Below are positions 60,098 to 64,000 of a stretch of DNA of 64,000 nt, piece after piece. The position numbers were made by a program, and so were the translations under genes. The notes beneath the pieces are model-generated. The model was not told where the DNA came from. It searched no databases and saw nothing but the letters and a program-made list of their open reading frames with translations. Source of the stretch: Cloacibacillus evryensis DSM 19522 (GTDB lineage Bacteria; Synergistota; Synergistia; Synergistales; Synergistaceae); contig NZ_KK073872.1 in NCBI RefSeq assembly GCF_000585335.1, positions 1,136,501 through 1,200,500 on the forward strand, written 5' to 3'. Each line of letters opens with the position of its first letter. Position 1 is the stretch's first letter.

Positions 60098-60190
60098 TGG
60101 CGGAGAAGGTGGGATTTGAACCCACGTAGCGGCTCAGCACCGCTAAGACGATTTCGAGTCGCCCGCCTTCGACCACTCGGCCACCCCTCC
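60098..60190 (-). tRNA. tRNA-Ser (anticodon CGA)
   Basis: 93 bases on the minus strand. Acceptor GGAGGGG with CTTCTCC, discriminator G as usual for Ser, CCA encoded. Anticodon loop CTCGAAA gives CGA, reading UCG. Long variable arm TAGCGGTGCTGAGCCGCT. Confidence 0.97.
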
Positions 60191-60212
60191 CCGCGTCTGA
60201 AGGACACAGAGC

Positions 60213-60240
60213 ATTATACCCGATTTTTGTAACTTTTCAA
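60213..60240 (-). promoter_or_regulatory. Promoter of tRNA-Ser
   Basis: On the minus strand TTGAAA (complement at 60235-60240), a 16-base spacer and TATAAT (complement at 60213-60218), 22 bases before the tRNA. Confidence 0.88.
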
Positions 60241-60289
60241 GCACTATCTCGATATAATATATTTTTTGCCGTATAATACCTGACATATG

Positions 60290-60318
60290 TTGTTGATATT
60301 CCGTAATTGTACTATACT
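60290..60318 (+). promoter_or_regulatory. Promoter of yhdT-panF
   Basis: TTGTTG (60290-60295), 17-base spacer, TATACT (60313-60318), 46 bases before the first start codon. It lies back to back with the tRNA-Ser promoter. Confidence 0.65.
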
Positions 60319-60363
60319 TATGCGCCATAAACTTATGAGGTTATTTAAATGGAGGGCAGAGAC

Positions 60364-60639
60364 GTGGCGTCAAAAAAATTTTTGCAGGCAACGAGGCGGG
60401 AGACCTTTATAATCCTCGGTCTTTATCTGCTTTTTTTCGTTTGGTGGTATGTGACCGCCTATGGCTTTGGCGACGACCCATCGCGGTATCGTTACATATT
60501 GGGTTTTCCCGAATGGTTTTTCTATAGCTGCATCGCGGGCTATGCCGGGATATCCTTTCTCCTGTGGGCCGTGATCAAGATTTTTTTCAAGGAATTGCCG
60601 CTCAGTGATGAAAAAGAAGAGGTAGAAAAAGATGGTTGA
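60364..60639 (+). CDS. yhdT: YhdT family (DUF997) small membrane protein
   Basis: 91 residues with two membrane helices (about 14-38 and 53-75) and the motif YLLFFVWWYVTAYGFGD; it also has the family LGFPEWFFYSC. YhdT is almost always encoded before the pantothenate symporter PanF, whose start overlaps it by 8 bases, and is presumed a small accessory subunit. I choose GTG 60364 because GGAGGG lies seven bases upstream; ATG 60349 would put that site inside the gene. Confidence 0.85.
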   Translation: MASKKFLQATRRETFIILGLYLLFFVWWYVTAYGFGDDPSRYRYILGFPEWFFYSCIAGYAGISFLLWAVIKIFFKELPLSDEKEEVEKDG

Positions 60640-62110
60640 CCATACAGGCATGATAATTCCGCTGGTCCTTTATTTTATCCTGATAATGGGGATCGCGCTC
60701 TGGGGCAGCCGTACCGCCGGCAAGCGGAGCGATACGAAGGGCTTTATGGAGGAGTATTTTATCGGCAGCCGGTCGATGGGCGGTTTTGTGCTCGCGATGG
60801 CGATCATTACGACGTATACGAGCGCCAGCAGCTTTGTCGGCGGCCCCGGCGTCGCCTACAACGTCGGCCTCGGCTGGATACTTCTCTCGATGATACAGGT
60901 GCCTACGGCATTTCTGACGCTCGGCGTGCTGGGCAAGCGTTTCGCGCTCATAGCGCGGCGCACCGACGCCGTCACCATCACGGACTTTATCCGCGCCCGC
61001 TATGGCAGCGACGCCGTGGTCATACTGGCCTCTTTGGCGCTGCTGGTATTTTTCATGGCCTCGATGCTCGCGCAGTTCATAGGAGGCGCGCGCCTCTTTG
61101 AGTCTATCACCGGATATTCGTACCAGACGGGGCTGCTGATATTCGGCTTCACCGTGGTCGTATACACTACGGTGGGCGGTTTTCGCGCGGTCGTATTGAC
61201 CGACACGATCCAGGGCGTGATGATGCTCTTCGCTTCGCTCGCGATACTCTACGCCGTCATCACGGCGGGCGGCGGCGTGGAAAATATAATGCAGACGCTT
61301 TATTCGATAGATCCGCGGCTGCTGACGCCCACCGGCGGCGGCAACGCGATACCGAAGCCGTTTATCCTCTCTTTCTGGGTGCTCGTCGGCATCGGCATCC
61401 TCGGACTGCCGCAGACGACTCAGAAGTGCCTCGGCTACAAGGATTCGCGCTCGATGCATAACGCGATGATCATCGGGACGTTCGTCGTCGGCTTCACGAT
61501 GCTCGCGATGCATCTTGTCGGCGCGATGGGCCGCGCCGTCATTCCCGATATCACGGTCGGCGATCTCGCGGTGCCGACGCTTACGGTGCGCCTGATGTCC
61601 CCCTTCTGGGCGGGGATATTCATCGCGGGACCACTCGCGGCGATCATGTCTACGGTCGATTCGATGCTGATAATGTGTTCGGCGGCGATCGTAAAAGATC
61701 TTTATTTCCATTATGTCGTGAAAAACGACGAGGCGCGTCTCTCTCCGAAGAAGGTGCGGGGCATGAGCGTAATAGTGACGGCGGTCGTCGGCGTGCTGGT
61801 GTTTTTCGCGGCGATGAAGCCCCCGTCGCTGCTCGTCTGGATAAACCTTTTCGCCTTCGGCGGCCTCGAGGCGGTATTTTTCTGCCCCACGCTCTTCGGC
61901 CTCTACTGGAAGCGGGCCAACTCGACGGGGGCGGTCCTCTCGATGATCTGCGGGGCGTCGGCCTTCTTCTGGTTCAATATCACGAAGACGAGCGTCGGCG
62001 GTACCACCGCCATCGTGCCGACTCTGGCGATCGCCGTCGCGGCTTTTGTGGCCGGAAGCCTTTTGGGCCGTCCCGAGAGCGCCGAAAAGCTCAAAATGTT
62101 TGAAATTTAA
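60632..62110 (+). CDS. panF: Sodium/pantothenate symporter
   Basis: 492 residues of the sodium:solute symporter family with about thirteen membrane segments. Marks: EEYFIGSRSMGGFVLAMA near 32-49, TYTSASSFVGGPGVAY near 55-70, and GFRAVVLTDTIQGVMMLFA near 185 (SSS signature region). Imports pantothenate for coenzyme A with Na+. The pairing with yhdT supports PanF over proline or acetate carriers. It ends close to a 10-bp stem (GACCTCGCGC 62142-62151 with GCGCGAGGTC 62171-62180). Confidence 0.9.
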   Translation: MVDHTGMIIPLVLYFILIMGIALWGSRTAGKRSDTKGFMEEYFIGSRSMGGFVLAMAIITTYTSASSFVGGPGVAYNVGLGWILLSMIQVPTAFLTLGVLGKRFALIARRTDAVTITDFIRARYGSDAVVILASLALLVFFMASMLAQFIGGARLFESITGYSYQTGLLIFGFTVVVYTTVGGFRAVVLTDTIQGVMMLFASLAILYAVITAGGGVENIMQTLYSIDPRLLTPTGGGNAIPKPFILSFWVLVGIGILGLPQTTQKCLGYKDSRSMHNAMIIGTFVVGFTMLAMHLVGAMGRAVIPDITVGDLAVPTLTVRLMSPFWAGIFIAGPLAAIMSTVDSMLIMCSAAIVKDLYFHYVVKNDEARLSPKKVRGMSVIVTAVVGVLVFFAAMKPPSLLVWINLFAFGGLEAVFFCPTLFGLYWKRANSTGAVLSMICGASAFFWFNITKTSVGGTTAIVPTLAIAVAAFVAGSLLGRPESAEKLKMFEI

Positions 62111-62141
62111 CGCCGCGGACTCTGACGGAGCGGTTTTTGGG

Positions 62142-62186
62142 GACCTCGCGCGGCCTGGGGGAGCCGGGCTGCGCGAGGTCTTTAAA
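62142..62186 (+). terminator. Terminator hairpin after panF
   Basis: Ten-base perfect stem GACCTCGCGC/GCGCGAGGTC (62142-62151, 62171-62180) with an extended inner pairing, followed by TTTAAAAAT. The T run is short, so efficiency is uncertain. Confidence 0.7.
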
Positions 62187-62257
62187 AATATAAGCCGCTA
62201 TCTGCCATTTTCATGACCTTTGCCGATACGTCCTCCCTGTGGATTCAATAAAAAAAT

Positions 62258-62287
62258 TTGCTTTTTTAAAGAGCACTATGGTATACT
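62258..62287 (+). promoter_or_regulatory. Promoter of rpsB-tsf
   Basis: TTGCTT (62258-62263), 18-base spacer and TATACT (62282-62287), the latter preceded by TATGG. The 100-base G+C-rich leader that follows (CCGGAGACCGGG near 62334) could bind S2 for autoregulation, as known in enterobacteria; that is inference. Confidence 0.7.
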
Positions 62288-62393
62288 AAGGAGCGGTGTA
62301 TAGCACACACAGGCGTTGACGCAAAAGATGTTCCCGGAGACCGGGTCCTGGCGCGGGTGATACGTCTGGAGGAAAAAAACAGGAGGGATTCAC

Positions 62394-63221
62394 ATGGGAG
62401 TAGTAAGCATGAAACAGCTTCTTGAATGCGGCGTCCATTTCGGACACCAGACGAGACGCTGGAACCCGAAGATGAAGCCGTTCATCTTCACGGAGCGCAA
62501 TGGGATCTATATCATCGACCTTCAGAAGACTGTCAAGGGGCTTGAAAAGGCCTATGATTTTGTCCGCGAAGTCTCGAAGTCGGGCGGGAGCATTCTCTTT
62601 GTGGGAACCAAACGCCAGGCGCAGGACCCGATCCGCGACGAGGCGCTCAAGGCCGGTCAGTTCTATATCAACCAGCGCTGGCTCGGAGGCCTCCTCACCA
62701 ATTTTGCGACGATCCGCCGCCGAGTCATGCGTATGACGGAGCTCCAGCAGATGGAAGAGGACGGCAGCATCAACAAGTACCCGAAAAAAGAGATCATTCA
62801 GCTCCGCAAAGAGCGCGATAAGCTTGAGAAGTACCTCTCCGGCATCAAAGACATGAAGGACGTTCCCGACGCCATCTTCATCATCGACCCGCGCCGTGAG
62901 ACGATAGCCGTGCTCGAGGCTCATAAGCTCGACATTCCCGTCATCGCGATCGTAGATACGAACTGCGATCCCGACGTCGTCGACTATCCCATTCCCGGAA
63001 ACGACGACGCCATCCGCGCGATAGAGCTCGTTGTCGGACTGATGGCCAACGCCTTCATCGAGGGACGTCAGGGACAGGACTCGCGCGTCGCGGAAAAGGA
63101 AGAGGCCGCCGCTGCGGAGGAAACGCCCGCCGAGCCTCCGGTCGAGGATATTTCGGAAGATGAGATGAAGCTCCGCGCGAAAGAGCTTGCGGATCAGAAG
63201 GGCTGGAAGGAGACTAACTAA
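62394..63221 (+). CDS. rpsB: 30S ribosomal protein S2
   Basis: 275 residues. S2 joins the small-subunit head last and needs S1 in many bacteria. Marks: [20 protein letters not shown] at the N-terminus, [16 protein letters not shown] near 62, [11 protein letters not shown] near 95 and [17 protein letters not shown] near 195. An acidic C-terminal tail ([16 protein letters not shown]) extends about 35 residues past the usual core. ACAGGAGG precedes the ATG. Confidence 0.97.
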   Translation: MGVVSMKQLLECGVHFGHQTRRWNPKMKPFIFTERNGIYIIDLQKTVKGLEKAYDFVREVSKSGGSILFVGTKRQAQDPIRDEALKAGQFYINQRWLGGLLTNFATIRRRVMRMTELQQMEEDGSINKYPKKEIIQLRKERDKLEKYLSGIKDMKDVPDAIFIIDPRRETIAVLEAHKLDIPVIAIVDTNCDPDVVDYPIPGNDDAIRAIELVVGLMANAFIEGRQGQDSRVAEKEEAAAAEETPAEPPVEDISEDEMKLRAKELADQKGWKETN

Positions 63222-63222
63222 G

Positions 63223-63819
63223 ATGGCAGAAATCACAGCAGCAATGGTGTCAGAGCTTCGCGCCCGCACGTCAGTCGGCATGATGGACTGCAAAAAGGCG
63301 CTCGTAGAGTGCGCCGGGGATATGGAGAAAGCCTGCGACTATCTTCGCGAGAAGGGGCTTGCCAAGGCCGCCAAGAAGGCCGAGCGTACCGCGGCCCAGG
63401 GCAGGATGTTCACCTATGTCCATAATAACGCGAAACTCGCGGTCCTCCTCGAACTTGACTGCGAGACAGACTTCGTAGCCCGCACGGAAGAGTTCAACAC
63501 GCTCGGACATGAGATCGCGATGCATATAGCGGCAGCCAACCCCACATATATCAAGCCGGAGGATGTTCCCGCCGACGTTATCGAACACGAGAAGACGGTC
63601 ATCATGGCCCAGGCCCGCGAAGAGGGCAAGCCGGAAAAGATGCTTGAAAAGATCGCCGAGGGGCGCATCAATAAATTCTACGAGGAAAACTGCCTCCTGG
63701 AGCAGAAATACATACGTAATCCCGACGTCAAGATAAAGGACCTCGTCGTCGAGAACATAGCGAAGATCGGTGAAAACATCGTCGTTCGCCGTTACGCCCG
63801 CTTCATGATAGAGGGCTAA
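63223..63819 (+). CDS. tsf: Elongation factor Ts, short form
   Basis: Nucleotide exchange factor for EF-Tu. 198 residues, the single-core short form found in Thermus-like and several other phyla; E. coli EF-Ts is 283. The N-terminal UBA-like part has MVSELRARTSVGMMDCKKAL, followed by ELDCETDFVARTEEF near 80-94, both EF-Ts signatures. I start at ATG 63223 with GGAAGGAG 11 bases upstream, overlapping no coding but rpsB's stop by none; a longer frame into rpsB is spurious. Confidence 0.95.
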   Translation: MAEITAAMVSELRARTSVGMMDCKKALVECAGDMEKACDYLREKGLAKAAKKAERTAAQGRMFTYVHNNAKLAVLLELDCETDFVARTEEFNTLGHEIAMHIAAANPTYIKPEDVPADVIEHEKTVIMAQAREEGKPEKMLEKIAEGRINKFYEENCLLEQKYIRNPDVKIKDLVVENIAKIGENIVVRRYARFMIEG

Positions 63820-63836
63820 CTCCTAAACGAACCTTT

Positions 63837-63870
63837 AAGGCGGGGGATTTAACGATCCCTCGCCTTTTTT
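63837..63870 (+). terminator. Intrinsic terminator after tsf
   Basis: A 12-bp stem with one wobble (AAGGCGGGGGAT 63837-63848 with ATCCCTCGCCTT 63855-63866) and a run of T. Separates rpsB-tsf from pyrH, which may be reached by read-through. Confidence 0.93.
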
Positions 63871-63908
63871 ATAAGGAAAAATAAAGCTGTTCGGAAGGTG
63901 GTCAATAT

Positions 63909-64000
63909 ATGGAACGCAAATACAACAGGGTGCTTCTTAAACTCTCTGGCGAGATACTGGCCGGCGACGCTCATTTCGGCCTCGACTATGAGGCCATACG
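63909..64000 (+). CDS. pyrH: UMP kinase, N-terminal part (partial)
   Basis: The first 30 codons before the window ends: MERKYNRVLLKLSGEILAGD, then HFGLDYEAI. VLLKLSGE is the start signature of bacterial UMP kinase (amino-acid kinase fold), which phosphorylates UMP to UDP. rpsB-tsf-pyrH is a conserved order. GGAAGGTGG lies upstream of the ATG. Confidence 0.95.
   Translation, partial: MERKYNRVLLKLSGEILAGDAHFGLDYEAI

Overview
The window reads as chromosomal DNA from an anaerobic, amino-acid-fermenting bacterium, most likely of the phylum Synergistota (Cloacibacillus-like). That assignment is inference from gene content: lysine 6-aminotransferase, indolepyruvate:ferredoxin oxidoreductase, a probable tungsten aldehyde:ferredoxin oxidoreductase with its own polyferredoxin, tandem YkvI-type permeases, and a DNA-encoded CCA on every tRNA. 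No 16S rRNA is present to confirm it. The DNA is G+C-rich apart from a clearly more A+T-rich island at about 53-60 kb.

Layout. 1-10.9 kb: the distal spc/alpha ribosomal super-operon (rplR end, rpsE, rpmD, rplO, secY, adk, map, a KOW protein, infA, rpmJ, rpsM, rpsK, rpsD, rpoA, rplQ), running into an ECF-transporter energising module (ecfA1-ecfA2-ecfT) and truA. 11-19.3 kb: mreB, a Cys-cluster protein, lysine 6-aminotransferase, a deoxyinosine glycosylase, and carAB. 19.5-26.5 kb: an AsnC/Lrp regulator, gyrA-psd-pssA, and iorAB. 26.7-35.8 kb: a secreted four-repeat protein diverging from a LarC-domain/DUF1653 fusion plus sirtuin; marR-MATE; fdhD-gpsA diverging from queT; and an S33-like hydrolase. 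35.9-38.4 kb: two tandem YkvI-like permeases. 38.8-52.5 kb: a 1453-residue multi-PAS hybrid histidine kinase, pheA, then a minus-strand aromatic operon tyrA-aroA-aroC-(chorismate mutase/prephenate dehydratase-like/ACT/shikimate kinase fusion), and a minus-strand aldehyde oxidoreductase operon (polyferredoxin, AOR, MoaD/ThiS-like). 52.8-60.2 kb: an accessory island bounded and interrupted by tRNA genes (Leu, Leu, fMet, Met, Pro, Ser), with a broken IS30-family element, a broken IS66-family element and a DUF4236 protein. 60.3-64 kb: yhdT-panF, then rpsB-tsf and the start of pyrH.

How the genes fit together. Housekeeping translation genes bracket a metabolic middle dominated by aromatic and lysine metabolism. 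IorAB oxidises aryl pyruvates with ferredoxin, AOR handles aldehydes with ferredoxin, and the aro/tyr/phe genes make the same amino acids. The ECF module in the ribosomal operon lacks a substrate subunit, and a queT S-component lies 24 kb away, so the two may work together.

The most unusual items are the four-domain CM-PDT-ACT-SK fusion with altered active-site motifs, the compact AOR operon, the LarC C-terminal domain fused to DUF1653, an S33 hydrolase lacking its catalytic histidine, an apparently leaderless queT promoter sharing a symmetric -10 with fdhD, and a 13-bp duplicated palindrome flanking the IS30-family block between two tRNA genes. I found no CRISPR array, phage or complete novel defence system.
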